Below are positions 8,323-17,690 of a DNA stretch of 64,000 nucleotides, in pieces. The DNA lies in NCBI RefSeq assembly GCF_900112645.1, contig NZ_FOMO01000001.1, positions 1 to 64,000 of the forward strand, written 5' to 3'. This DNA comes from Phytopseudomonas straminea (GTDB lineage: Bacteria > Pseudomonadota > Gammaproteobacteria > Pseudomonadales > Pseudomonadaceae). Made by a program: the position numbers and the translations under genes. Position 1 is the stretch's first letter. Each line of letters starts with the position of its first letter. The notes under the pieces were generated by a model. It saw nothing but the letters and a program-made list of their open reading frames with translations. It did no database searches and was not told where the DNA came from.

Positions 8323-10854
8323 TCAGTACACATCCCGCCGATACCGCCCCTGCTCCACCAGCCCTTCCACAACAGCCTCACCCAGCACGTCTCGCAGTAC
8401 CTGATCCACACCCGCCGCCATACCCTGCAAGCTGCCGCACACATAAACCGCAGCACCCTCGGCAATCCACGCCCGCAGTTCATTCGCGGCCTCGCGCAGG
8501 CGATCCTGCACGTAAATGCGCTTCGCCTGATCACGGGAAAAGGCCAGATCCAGCCGCTGCAATTGACCGCCTTCGAGCCAGGCCTGCAACTCGTCACGGC
8601 AGTAGAAGTCGTGCTCGGCGTTGCGCTCGCCAAACAGCAACCAGTTGCGCGCGTGCCCGGCAGCGATGCGCGCCTTGAGCAGGCTGCGCAGGCCAGCCAG
8701 TCCCGTGCCGTTGCCGATCAGGATCACTGGTCGGTCATCCTCTGGAACATGGAAACCGCTATTACGCCGTACCCGCGCCAGCAACTGCTCGCCAACCGGT
8801 AGGTGCGCAGTCAGCCAGCCGGAGCCGGCACCCAGCTCGCCATTGGCCAGCTGCTGCTGCCGCACGATCAGCTCCAGCACGCCATCCTCGGGCAACGAGG
8901 CGATCGAATACTCACGACTGGGCAGCGGTACCAACGCCTCGAGCAGCGCCTGGGCGTGCAGGCCGACCAGGTGGCTGGCGCTGTAAGGCAGTTGGCGACC
9001 AGCCAATGCCTCAGCCAGCGTGTGGCCCAGTGGTTCGATGATGACGGACGCCAGCGCCTGCAAACCGTGGGCCTGCAACCAGCGCTGCACCTGTGCTTCG
9101 CCATTGCGCGGAAGAATTTCCAGAATGTCGCCGGCCTGCCACTGCGCACCGGCTGGCGGCTGCAGGCCGACCACCCAGGTGCCCGCGCCCTGGCTGCCCG
9201 GGTTCAGGCAACGACGTTCACGCAGCACCCAGCCATCGAACGGCACCTGCTGCACGGCCATTGGCTGCACGCCAGTCAGCTCGGACAACTGGCGCTGCCA
9301 GTTCTGCAGAGCAGCTTGGTCATCGCCATCCACCTCGATACGCTCGCCCAGGCGCTGGGCGCCACGCCCGGCCAGCCAATCGTCGACACGCCGGGCAAAG
9401 CCGCAGAACTGCGCATACTGGCGATCCCCCAGAGCCAACACCGCGTAACGCAGGCCGTGCAGATCCAGCGTCGCCGCCAGCCACTGGCGCTCAACGCCAC
9501 GGGCGCTATCCGGCGCTTCACCGTCGCCAAAGGTGCTGAGCACCAGCAGCGCGCGAGGCGTGGCACTGAGCCTGGCGGCGTCGATTCGCGCCAGCGGCTG
9601 CACCTCCACGGCCAGGCCGGCGGCCTGCAATTGCCCGGCGGTCTGCCAGGCCAGTTGCTCGGCAAAGCCGCTCTGGCTGGCGAAACCGACCAGCCAGGGC
9701 TCACCACCCTCGCTCCCGGCAAGCGCTTGACGAGCGGCCAGCGCTGCACGCTTCTTGCGGCGACGGTCCAGGTACAGCAGCAGGCCGGTGACGAAGAACA
9801 GCGGCATCACCAGGCTGGCAACCATCATCAGGATGCGCCCGGTCATGCCGAAATACTCGCCGGTGTGCAGGGCGTAGACGCTGGCCAGCAACCGCGCCTT
9901 GAAGGACTTGTCGGCATAGCGCTCGACCTGCTTCGCCTCGCCGGTCAGTGGGTCGAGTTGCATCTGGTCGAAGGCGCGGGTGTGCTCGGCGTCGCGCAGC
10001 ATGAAGAACACCCGCGCCAACTGGCCGGCTGCGTTGGGCAACTGCAGGCTATAGACGCCAAGACGGTCACCGGCCGTGCGCTGAATGCCCTGCCAGAGGT
10101 TGGTGTAGTTCACCGGCGGCATCGCTTGCCCTTCGGGTGGTGGCCCGCGGCGACCGCGCTCCTCGCCAGCAGCCCGCGGCTTGTCACTGAGCAGGCTCTC
10201 CAGCCCGCCGCGGTACCAGTCGTAGGACCAATACAGGCCGGTCAGCGCTGCACACAGGTACAGCGGCAGGCACCAGGTGCCGACCACCGAATGCAGATCC
10301 CAATTGAAGGCGCGGCCCTTCTTGGCCCAGTCGAACGTCAGCCAGGCGCGCCAGCTCCACACCTTGCGCGGCCAGCGCAGGTAAAGCCCGGATAGGCAGA
10401 AGAACACCAAGGCGATGGTGCAGGCACCGGTGATCTGCCGACCGCTCTGGCCCATGGCCAGAAAGCGGTGCAGCTGCAACATCAGGCCGAAGAACTGCAG
10501 GCCGCGAGGGGCCTCGAAGATCTCGGCTGTATAGGGGTCGACGAAGCGTATCCCGCCGCGCCGTTCACCAGGCGGCGGCGTCAGGAACACCCGCGTCGGC
10601 TGGCCGCCCTCGGTATCCACATACAGCCCGGATACGCTGAGCCCCTGAGCCTGCAAGCGCTCGACCATTTCGCCCGGTTGCAGCACATCGCCCGCCTGAG
10701 CGGTCACCGCCATCTCGGGGTTGATCGCCAGCAGGATCTCTTCCTGAAAGCTGTACAGCGCGCCGGTCACGCCCATCAGGGCCAACACCAGCCCGGCGGT
10801 GATGCCGAAAAACCAGTGCAGTTGGAACAAGACTTTCTTGAACACGATTAACAC
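8323..10854 (-). CDS. piuB: PepSY-membrane/flavodoxin-reductase fusion, ferric-siderophore reductase PiuB
   Basis: An 843-residue fusion. The N-terminal half is a PepSY-associated membrane domain: FKKVLFQLHWFFGITAGLVL forms the first helix, further helices lie near residues 140-165, 190-215 and 340-365, with a periplasmic PepSY region between. A flavodoxin domain follows (about residues 395-535, ALLVLSTFGDGEAPDSARG), then an FAD/NADPH reductase module (SREYSIAS for FAD, VILIGNGTGLAGLRSLL for NADPH) ending VEQGRYRRDVY as in sulfite-reductase flavoproteins. Such proteins pass electrons from NADPH to periplasmic ferric siderophore. In P. aeruginosa the same architecture is PiuB, next to piuA and piuC as here. 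GTG at 10854 is the first start; GTG at 10845 is an alternative. A MITE ends 38 bp upstream. Confidence 0.87.
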   Translation of the reverse strand: MLIVFKKVLFQLHWFFGITAGLVLALMGVTGALYSFQEEILLAINPEMAVTAQAGDVLQPGEMVERLQAQGLSVSGLYVDTEGGQPTRVFLTPPPGERRGGIRFVDPYTAEIFEAPRGLQFFGLMLQLHRFLAMGQSGRQITGACTIALVFFCLSGLYLRWPRKVWSWRAWLTFDWAKKGRAFNWDLHSVVGTWCLPLYLCAALTGLYWSYDWYRGGLESLLSDKPRAAGEERGRRGPPPEGQAMPPVNYTNLWQGIQRTAGDRLGVYSLQLPNAAGQLARVFFMLRDAEHTRAFDQMQLDPLTGEAKQVERYADKSFKARLLASVYALHTGEYFGMTGRILMMVASLVMPLFFVTGLLLYLDRRRKKRAALAARQALAGSEGGEPWLVGFASQSGFAEQLAWQTAGQLQAAGLAVEVQPLARIDAARLSATPRALLVLSTFGDGEAPDSARGVERQWLAATLDLHGLRYAVLALGDRQYAQFCGFARRVDDWLAGRGAQRLGERIEVDGDDQAALQNWQRQLSELTGVQPMAVQQVPFDGWVLRERRCLNPGSQGAGTWVVGLQPPAGAQWQAGDILEILPRNGEAQVQRWLQAHGLQALASVIIEPLGHTLAEALAGRQLPYSASHLVGLHAQALLEALVPLPSREYSIASLPEDGVLELIVRQQQLANGELGAGSGWLTAHLPVGEQLLARVRRNSGFHVPEDDRPVILIGNGTGLAGLRSLLKARIAAGHARNWLLFGERNAEHDFYCRDELQAWLEGGQLQRLDLAFSRDQAKRIYVQDRLREAANELRAWIAEGAAVYVCGSLQGMAAGVDQVLRDVLGEAVVEGLVEQGRYRRDVY

Positions 10855-10891
10855 TCAGCAGATGGACACGACTCGAAGCCGCGCGATCATA

Positions 10892-11156
10892 GGGTCTGTT
10901 GCCGTTTCAACGCGAGCCGCGTTGTCGCGAGAAATCTCGCCAGGCGAGGCGGAGGACGCAGGGAATGGTTATTCCCTTGCCAAGTCCTCCAACGACGCAT
11001 GGCGAAATTTCCCGCACAACCCGAAGGGCCGGGCCCGTTTTGCCGCGATACTGCGTTTCTCGCCGGCTCATTTGGCCAGCCAAACTTCGCGGCTCGTGCC
11101 TTGCCTCGCGGCAAAACGGGCTCCGGCGCGGCCGTGCGTGAAACGGCAACAGACCC
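10892..11156. mobile_element. MITE-like element, copy 1 (265 bp, TA-flanked)
   Basis: The ends form a perfect inverted repeat, GGGTCTGTTGCCGTTTCA and its complement TGAAACGGCAACAGACCC. Each end is flanked by TA. A second, inverted copy of 293 bp lies at 46529-46821 with nearly the same sequence, differing mainly by two small indels totalling 28 bp. No transposase is encoded. Terminal inverted repeats, TA flanks and high copy similarity fit a non-autonomous element, possibly of the IS630/Tc1-mariner type, which duplicates TA. Confidence 0.75.
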
Positions 11157-11174
11157 TAGATGAGAATCATTTAA
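11156..11174 (-). promoter_or_regulatory. Fur-box-like site upstream of piuB
   Basis: The core ATGAGAATCATT matches the central part of the Fur consensus (ATGATAATCATT) at 11 of 12 positions. It lies directly outside the MITE, on the side away from piuB, so the element appears to separate the iron-responsive promoter from the gene. Confidence 0.5.
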
Positions 11175-11225
11175 AATGCTCGTTTTTTACCTGCTCTTTA
11201 CCAATCAGCGAACGCCACACAGGCA

Positions 11226-11261
11226 AAAGCCCCGTCGACGCCAGACGTCAACGGGGCTCAA
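11226..11261 (-). terminator. piuA terminator
   Basis: Read on the minus strand, AGCCCCGT...ACGGGGCT forms a GC-rich stem followed by TTTTGCC. It begins about 10 bp after the piuA stop. Confidence 0.75.
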
Positions 11262-11270
11262 GGGCGCCTA

Positions 11271-13493
11271 TCAGAAGCTGTAAGTCGCCGACAGCAGCGC
11301 CGAACGACCATCGCCATACTCGATGGCCGAGGAACGCGCCGCGGCACCGGCCTGCTGACGCACGCGCTCAACGTAGTCCTCATCGAACAGGTTGTTCACG
11401 TTGAGCTGCAGGTCGAGGTTCTCGTTGACCTTGTAGCCGACCATGGCGTTGTGCAGCCAGTAGTCGTCCAGCTTGGCGCGGGTACTGGAGGTCACGTTGC
11501 GCTCGCTGACGTAACGGGCGCCGTAACCGATGCTCCAGCCCGCAGGCAGCTTGTAGGTGGTCCACAGGTTGAAGGAGCGTGGCGGCGTATTGCCCAGCGC
11601 CTGGCCTTCACGGTCGGCCCCGGCTGGCGTGTCGGCAGCCTTGAGGGTTTCGCTATCGAGGAAGGTGTAGTTGGCGAACACGTCCCACCGCTCGGTCACG
11701 TGACCGGTCAGGCCCAGTTCGACGCCGTCGACGCGCTGCTTGCCGGCCAGCTGCGTGGAGCCATCGGACATGGTTTCCCGGGCGTTGCTCTTCTCGACGC
11801 GGAACACGGCGGCGTCCAGCTCCACGCGGCGCTCGAATAGCTCCCACTTGGTGCCCAGCTCCCAGGTTTCGTTCTTCTCGGGGCTGAGGTCAGCCGTGGC
11901 AGCGGTCAGGCCACCGCCCGACGACGCCAGGTTCTCGGCAGAGGGGTTGTAGGAGTTGCCCCAGGCGACGTAGAAGCGGCCGTTCTCCACCGGTTTGTAG
12001 ACCAGGCCAAGCCGGCTGCTGGCCTTGCGATCATTGGACTCGAAACGGGTGGTCGGCTGGTGAGTGGCGTCGAATGCCCGCGCCTGACCGTCCATCCAGT
12101 CCACCCGTACGCCGCCGTTGATGTCCCACTGCTCGTTGAGGGCGATGGTATCGAACAGGTAGATGGCCTTGTCGACCAGCTTGGTCTCGGTGTAGCCGCT
12201 GGTGGCCTTGTTGGTAGCGCCGGCCCAGTAGCCCGGCGGGTTGCCGAGATCGAAGATTGGATAGGGCCCGGCACTGGTCAGGTTGTAGCTGTAGGTGCGC
12301 AAGTCCAGGGTTTCGCGGGAGATTTCCGCACCGACCACCAGGTTGTGGGCCAACCCGAGGGTATCGAAGGCGGCCTTGAGGTTGCTCTGGTTGATCCACA
12401 TTTCGGTCTCGGCATCGCGGCCGTAGCCCTGCGGGCCTGCCGGACGGTAGCTGCCGGCCGGCACCCCGGTGGTGTTGACGTGGGAGGCGGACACCGTTGT
12501 GTCGCGGTTGACCCGGCTGTAGCGGGTCAGGTTCTGCAGGCTCAGGTTGTCGTTGAAGTCGTGCTCGAAGTTGGCGGTGAGCGCGCTCTGCTCGATCTTT
12601 TCCTTGTCCAGGTTCTTCCAGCCGAAGTAGGCGTCGCGGTCCACACCGGCCAGGCGTTTGCCATCCAGGGCCGGCACGCCGTAATCGGGCAGGTTGTCGT
12701 CTTGCTGATGGTGCAGGCTGAGGGTCAGCCGGGTCGCCTCGCTGAAGCCCAGGCGCAGCGACGGGGCGATCCCCCAGCGCTCGTGATCGATCTCGTCGCG
12801 ACCGGCGACGTCGTTCTGGTGGCCCATCAGATTCAGGCGCACGGCACTGTCGGTGCCCACGCCTTCGAGCGGCTGGTTGGTGTCCAGGGTGGTGCGATAG
12901 TAATTGTCAGTGCCCAGGCTGCCGCCGATGCGGGTAAAGGCACGGTTCTGCGGCTGCTTGCTGATCACGTTGATGCTGCCGCCAGTGGTGCCGGCGCCGC
13001 CGAATACCGAGTTCGGCCCTTTGATGACCTCGACCTGGTCGATGTTGAAGGTGTCGGTGCGGCTGGTCTGGGCGCTATCACGCAGGCCGTCGATCTGCAT
13101 GTTGGCGTTGGCGCTGAAACCGCGGATGTTGATGCTGTCGCCCGAACCGCCGCCGCCCTCGCCAGCGTTGAAGGTAATGCCCGATACGTTGGACAGTACC
13201 TGGCGCAGGCTCAGGGCCTGCTGCTCCTCGATGACCTTCTTGGGCACCACGGTGATGGTCTGCGGGGTATCAAGCAGCGGCGCAGTCATCTTCGCGGACG
13301 CGGACTGCTCGACCTTGGAGCTTTCCGCTTCCTGGGCCTGGATCTGTATCTCCCCCAACTGCAGCGAGCCGGCACGCGCAGTGGTCTCGGCCGCCAGGCT
13401 GGCCAAACTACAGGACGCCAGCGCCAGGCCAATGGCCGAGGCGAGCAGGCAGGGTTGTGGACGACGTGTCAGCGTTTTTTTTGTGTGTTGCAT
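11271..13493 (-). CDS. piuA: TonB-dependent siderophore receptor PiuA
   Basis: A 740-residue outer-membrane receptor. A signal peptide (about residues 1-35, ending SLASLAAE) precedes the plug domain (DTPQTITVVPKKVIEEQQA, then NVSGITFNAGEG and VEVIKGPNSVFGGAGTTGG) and a beta-barrel ending in the terminal aromatic SALLSATYSF. The DTPQTITVVP block is typical of siderophore receptors of the FpvA/PiuA class. It imports ferric catecholate-type siderophores with TonB energy. ATG at 13493 has GGGGAGA 7 nt upstream. The promoter region contains overlapping Fur-box-like sequence. The piuB and piuC genes flank it, which supports the name. Confidence 0.85.
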   Translation of the reverse strand: MQHTKKTLTRRPQPCLLASAIGLALASCSLASLAAETTARAGSLQLGEIQIQAQEAESSKVEQSASAKMTAPLLDTPQTITVVPKKVIEEQQALSLRQVLSNVSGITFNAGEGGGGSGDSINIRGFSANANMQIDGLRDSAQTSRTDTFNIDQVEVIKGPNSVFGGAGTTGGSINVISKQPQNRAFTRIGGSLGTDNYYRTTLDTNQPLEGVGTDSAVRLNLMGHQNDVAGRDEIDHERWGIAPSLRLGFSEATRLTLSLHHQQDDNLPDYGVPALDGKRLAGVDRDAYFGWKNLDKEKIEQSALTANFEHDFNDNLSLQNLTRYSRVNRDTTVSASHVNTTGVPAGSYRPAGPQGYGRDAETEMWINQSNLKAAFDTLGLAHNLVVGAEISRETLDLRTYSYNLTSAGPYPIFDLGNPPGYWAGATNKATSGYTETKLVDKAIYLFDTIALNEQWDINGGVRVDWMDGQARAFDATHQPTTRFESNDRKASSRLGLVYKPVENGRFYVAWGNSYNPSAENLASSGGGLTAATADLSPEKNETWELGTKWELFERRVELDAAVFRVEKSNARETMSDGSTQLAGKQRVDGVELGLTGHVTERWDVFANYTFLDSETLKAADTPAGADREGQALGNTPPRSFNLWTTYKLPAGWSIGYGARYVSERNVTSSTRAKLDDYWLHNAMVGYKVNENLDLQLNVNNLFDEDYVERVRQQAGAAARSSAIEYGDGRSALLSATYSF

Positions 13494-13520
13494 GGTATGT
13501 CTCCCCAGAAAGCCGGGAAG

Positions 13521-13545
13521 AATAATTGATAATTATTATCATGCA
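13521..13545 (-). promoter_or_regulatory. Fur-box-like region upstream of piuA
   Basis: The AT-rich stretch ATAATTGATAATTATTATC (13522-13540) contains repeated GATAAT/ATTATC hexamers. Two overlapping registers each match 13 of 19 positions of the Fur consensus. It sits 29-47 bp before the piuA ATG, where Fur would block transcription. Confidence 0.7.
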
Positions 13546-13636
13546 ACAACAATAATCATTCACACCCGTATGTATAGTGGCCGTGCTTCGACCTGCCAGC
13601 TCCAGCACCAATTTCTTCGAATGAAATGCCCCGCGA

Positions 13637-14731
13637 TCAGCGGGCCAGCACGCGCTTGTCGATGGCCGCCAGGTCGCGACACCCTGTCAGGGCCATCGCC
13701 ACCTCCAGCTCGGCGCGCAGCAGTTGAATGACATGCGCCACCCCCGCCGCGCCGGCTGCCGCCAGCCCATGGATGTACGGCCTGCCAATCAGCACCGCAT
13801 CGGCGCCGAGGGCGAGGGCCTTGAGAATGTCGGTACCGCGACGAATGCCACCGTCGAACAACAGCGGCAGGCGGCCCTGCAGCGCATCGGCAATCGGCTC
13901 TAGGCAGTCGAGGCTGGCCGCCATGCCGTCGAGCGTGCGGCCACCGTGATTGGACACGATCAGGCCGTCCGCGCCCTGCTCTAGCGCTTCGCGGGCGTCC
14001 TCCACTTCGGTCACGCCCTTGAGCAACAACGGCAAGCGGGTGATCGAGCGAAGCCAGCGAATGTCCGCCCAGGTCGGCGCCGCGGCGAGCAGGCTACCGC
14101 CCAGCAGCAGGGCGCCATTGCTTGCCGCCGGCTGCGCGGCGGGCGCGCGAATGCCCTGCAGATTGACCGCCTGCACGTCGGCCGGCAGCACGAAGCCGGC
14201 ACGTTGCTCGCGGTTGCGCACTCCGTTGACCGGCGCATCCACGGTCAGTACCAACGCGCGATAGCCGGCCGCTTCGGCGCGCCTCACTAAAGCTTCGGTG
14301 AAGTCACGATCAGGCTGGACGTACAACTGGAACCACAGCGGATTGCTGGCCGCAGCGGCGATGTCCTCTAGGCTCGCGCTGGCCTGGGTGCTGACGATCA
14401 TCCCGGCCTGCAGAGCATCGGCGGCCATCACCGTGGCCAGTTCGCCGTCCGGGTGGGCGAGCTTCTGGAAGGCCACCGGCGCCAGCAGAATCGGAAAATC
14501 GTGGGTCACCCCGAACAATTCCCGGCGCGTGTGCCCACCGCTCAGGTCGCGCAATACCCGGCTGCGCAAACGCAGGCGCTGGAACGCCTCCAGGTTGGCC
14601 TGCAGAGTCAGCTCATCGGCCACACCACCGTTGACGTAGGCCCAGGCCTGCTCGCTCATGCGCGCCTGGGCGTAGGGTTGGTAATCGCTGACCGAGGCGA
14701 TGCTCGGGGGAATCTGCTGCAGCTTCTCCAT
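13637..14731 (-). CDS. FMN-dependent alpha-hydroxy acid dehydrogenase (lactate dehydrogenase/oxidase-like)
   Basis: A 364-residue protein of the FMN-dependent alpha-hydroxy acid oxidase family (LldD, lactate oxidase, glycolate oxidase). Visible family signatures are FPILLAPVAFQKLAHPDGE near residue 80, WFQLYVQPDRDFTEALVRRA, the active-site SNHGGRTLDG (the His is the proton acceptor), and LLFDGGIRRGTDILKALALG with GRPYIHGLA binding FMN phosphate. It would oxidise a 2-hydroxyacid to the 2-oxoacid. It starts 2 bp after the piuC stop on the same strand, so it is probably co-transcribed with piuC and iron-regulated. This gene is not part of the minimal piuABC set; its substrate is unknown. Confidence 0.85.
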   Translation of the reverse strand: MEKLQQIPPSIASVSDYQPYAQARMSEQAWAYVNGGVADELTLQANLEAFQRLRLRSRVLRDLSGGHTRRELFGVTHDFPILLAPVAFQKLAHPDGELATVMAADALQAGMIVSTQASASLEDIAAAASNPLWFQLYVQPDRDFTEALVRRAEAAGYRALVLTVDAPVNGVRNREQRAGFVLPADVQAVNLQGIRAPAAQPAASNGALLLGGSLLAAAPTWADIRWLRSITRLPLLLKGVTEVEDAREALEQGADGLIVSNHGGRTLDGMAASLDCLEPIADALQGRLPLLFDGGIRRGTDILKALALGADAVLIGRPYIHGLAAAGAAGVAHVIQLLRAELEVAMALTGCRDLAAIDKRVLAR

Positions 14732-14733
14732 GC

Positions 14734-15414
14734 TCAGGTGTTCGCCCAGTGCCGCAGCAGGTTGTGGTACACGCCGGTCAGGCGGACCACCTCGGGGCTT
14801 TCCGGCAACTGCTGGCTGATGCCCTGGATGGCCTGATCCAGCTCGAACAGCATGCTGCGCTGGCCATCCTCGCGCACCAGGCTCTGGATCCAGAAGAACG
14901 AGGCGAGGCGTACGCCACGGGTCACCGGCATCACCCGGTGCAGGCTGGTGCCGGGATACAGCACCAGGTGCCCGGCCGGCAGCTTGATGCTGTGGCTGCC
15001 GTAGGTGTCCTCAATCACCAGTTCGCCGCCGTCGTACTCATCCGGCTCGCTGAAGAACAGGGTGGCCGACAGGTCACTGCGCACCCGGTGCGGCGTGCCG
15101 GGCACGCTGAAAATGGCGTTGTCCACATGATTGCCATAGGTGCCGCCGCCGGCATAGCGGTTGAAACGCGGTGGCAACACCTTGAGCGGCAGCGCGGCGG
15201 CGACGAAGCGCGGGTTGGCACCCAGGCAATCGACGATGAAGTCGCCAAGCTGTACCGCCAGCGGATCATCCTGGGCCAGTTGCTGATTGTCCTTGGCGCG
15301 CTGGGCGACATGCCCGGCCGTGCCGCGACCATCCTGCCAGGCGCCCTGCTCCAGCGCGACACGGCACTGGCGCAGTTGCTCGGGCGCCAGCACATCAGGG
15401 ATGGTCAACATCAT
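14734..15414 (-). CDS. piuC: Fe(II)/2-oxoglutarate dioxygenase PiuC (PKHD-type hydroxylase)
   Basis: A 226-residue dioxygenase. The iron-binding facial triad is visible: [11 protein letters not shown] gives the HxD pair and [18 protein letters not shown] gives the distal His with the 2-oxoglutarate-binding Arg. The start is [14 protein letters not shown], matching the PiuC/PKHD hydroxylase family in sequence and length. In Pseudomonas piuC lies beside piuA and is Fur-controlled. It is thought to act on siderophore or iron-uptake components; the substrate is not known. A Fur-like AGAATCATTCT lies about 30 bp upstream of the start. Confidence 0.88.
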   Translation of the reverse strand: MMLTIPDVLAPEQLRQCRVALEQGAWQDGRGTAGHVAQRAKDNQQLAQDDPLAVQLGDFIVDCLGANPRFVAAALPLKVLPPRFNRYAGGGTYGNHVDNAIFSVPGTPHRVRSDLSATLFFSEPDEYDGGELVIEDTYGSHSIKLPAGHLVLYPGTSLHRVMPVTRGVRLASFFWIQSLVREDGQRSMLFELDQAIQGISQQLPESPEVVRLTGVYHNLLRHWANT

Positions 15415-15435
15415 GAACGGACTCTCGCGAACGCC

Positions 15436-15456
15436 TAGTAGAGAATGATTCTAAGG
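15436..15456 (-). promoter_or_regulatory. Fur-box-like site upstream of piuC
   Basis: On the minus strand the sequence reads TTAGAATCATTCTCT, containing the palindrome AGAATCATTCT. It lies about 25-40 bp before the piuC start and resembles the Fur core. The match is weaker than at piuA. Confidence 0.45.
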
Positions 15457-15488
15457 CGCAACAAGTAGGCGAGAGAAGCCAGCCCATG

Positions 15489-15524
15489 AAAAATAAACGC
15501 CTGCACCGAATCCAGAGCAGGCGT
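15489..15524 (-). terminator. Terminator of the 15563-16027 gene
   Basis: On the minus strand ACGCCTGC pairs with GCAGGCGT and is followed by the T-rich TTATTTTTC. The stem is a perfect 8 bp. It separates the upstream gene from piuC. Confidence 0.75.
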
Positions 15525-15562
15525 AGCGGTATCCAGGAAGGAAAAACAGCGCTCTCGGTGGC

Positions 15563-16027
15563 TCAGCGCAAACGCCACATTTCGAACGGCCTAGCCAACA
15601 CGAACAGATCGCGAGCAACGCTTTCCGGGTACTGGTCGAGCGGCGGCGCATCGGGCAGGTACAGCGCGGCGGCGTCGAGGGTCGACAGCGAGAACTCCAG
15701 TTCCGTACCAGCGGCCTGGAACAGGCCGATGACCGCCTCGACTTCCGCCGCACAGCTGCAATTGACCCGGCGCCCGGCGTAGAAGGCGTTGAGCTGGTCG
15801 CAGACCTTTTCGGCAGTCAGGCCGGTGGCCTCGGCTTCGAGCAGCGACAGGCCGAGGTCTTCCTCACAGGCCGCATCCAGGGTGATGGGGCTGACCGTCG
15901 GCTTGACGATGGCGGACATACTCCTGCCTGGCACCGCGGCACCGACTTCGATGGGGACAGGCCCCTGCACGCTCTGGTAGAAGCGAACGGCCATGGCGCC
16001 TTCGAGCATTCCCGGGATCTGTTTCAC
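15563..16027 (-). CDS. Hypothetical protein, 154 residues
   Basis: I do not recognise this protein. It begins with GTG (MKQIPGMLEGAMAVRFYQS); an ATG at 16009 is another possible start. It has no signal peptide or membrane segment. The sequence is acidic in the middle (AACEEDLGLSLLEAEATGL) and contains two close cysteines in RRVNCSCAAEVEAV and a C-terminal LFVLARPFEMWRLR. Codon use matches its neighbours, and a terminator follows, so it is likely a real gene. It lies between gdhA and piuC on the same strand; nothing connects it to either function. Confidence 0.6.
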   Translation of the reverse strand: MKQIPGMLEGAMAVRFYQSVQGPVPIEVGAAVPGRSMSAIVKPTVSPITLDAACEEDLGLSLLEAEATGLTAEKVCDQLNAFYAGRRVNCSCAAEVEAVIGLFQAAGTELEFSLSTLDAAALYLPDAPPLDQYPESVARDLFVLARPFEMWRLR

Positions 16028-16124
16028 GATTCCACTCTAATCATCGACTCAACGAACGCGGCACCATCCTGCGCCGCAACGGGACGGCATTGTCGGCGCC
16101 TGATGTTTAAGCAATGTGACAGTG

Positions 16125-16155
16125 GCAGCGCAGCCGGATTGCCCGGCTGCGCATG
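16125..16155 (-). terminator. Possible gdhA terminator hairpin
   Basis: A strong stem, GCGCAGCCGG with CCGGCTGCGC (16128-16152), lies just after the gdhA stop. The downstream sequence on the minus strand has only scattered T residues, so it is a weak rho-independent candidate. Confidence 0.5.
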
Positions 16156-16161
16156 CGGGCG

Positions 16162-17690
<1,529 letters not shown>

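Larger units (their letters stand above)
10855..11270. other. piuA-piuB intergenic region holding a MITE and a Fur-box-like site
   Basis: This 416-bp gap has no gene. From piuB outward it holds 35 bp of leader, a 265-bp MITE-like element (10892-11156), a Fur-box-like sequence at 11156-11174, about 50 bp of AT-rich sequence, and the piuA terminator. Short open frames inside it belong to the MITE and have no protein-like features. Confidence 0.8.

Noticed and set aside
10899..11149. Short frames of about 75-80 codons in the piuA-piuB gap
   Set aside because: They lie inside the MITE on both strands, have no ribosome sites, and show no known motif.
12060..13529. A 489-codon plus-strand frame across piuA
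   Set aside because: It is antisense to the TonB receptor and contains low-complexity Val/Gly/Ala sequence with no domain.
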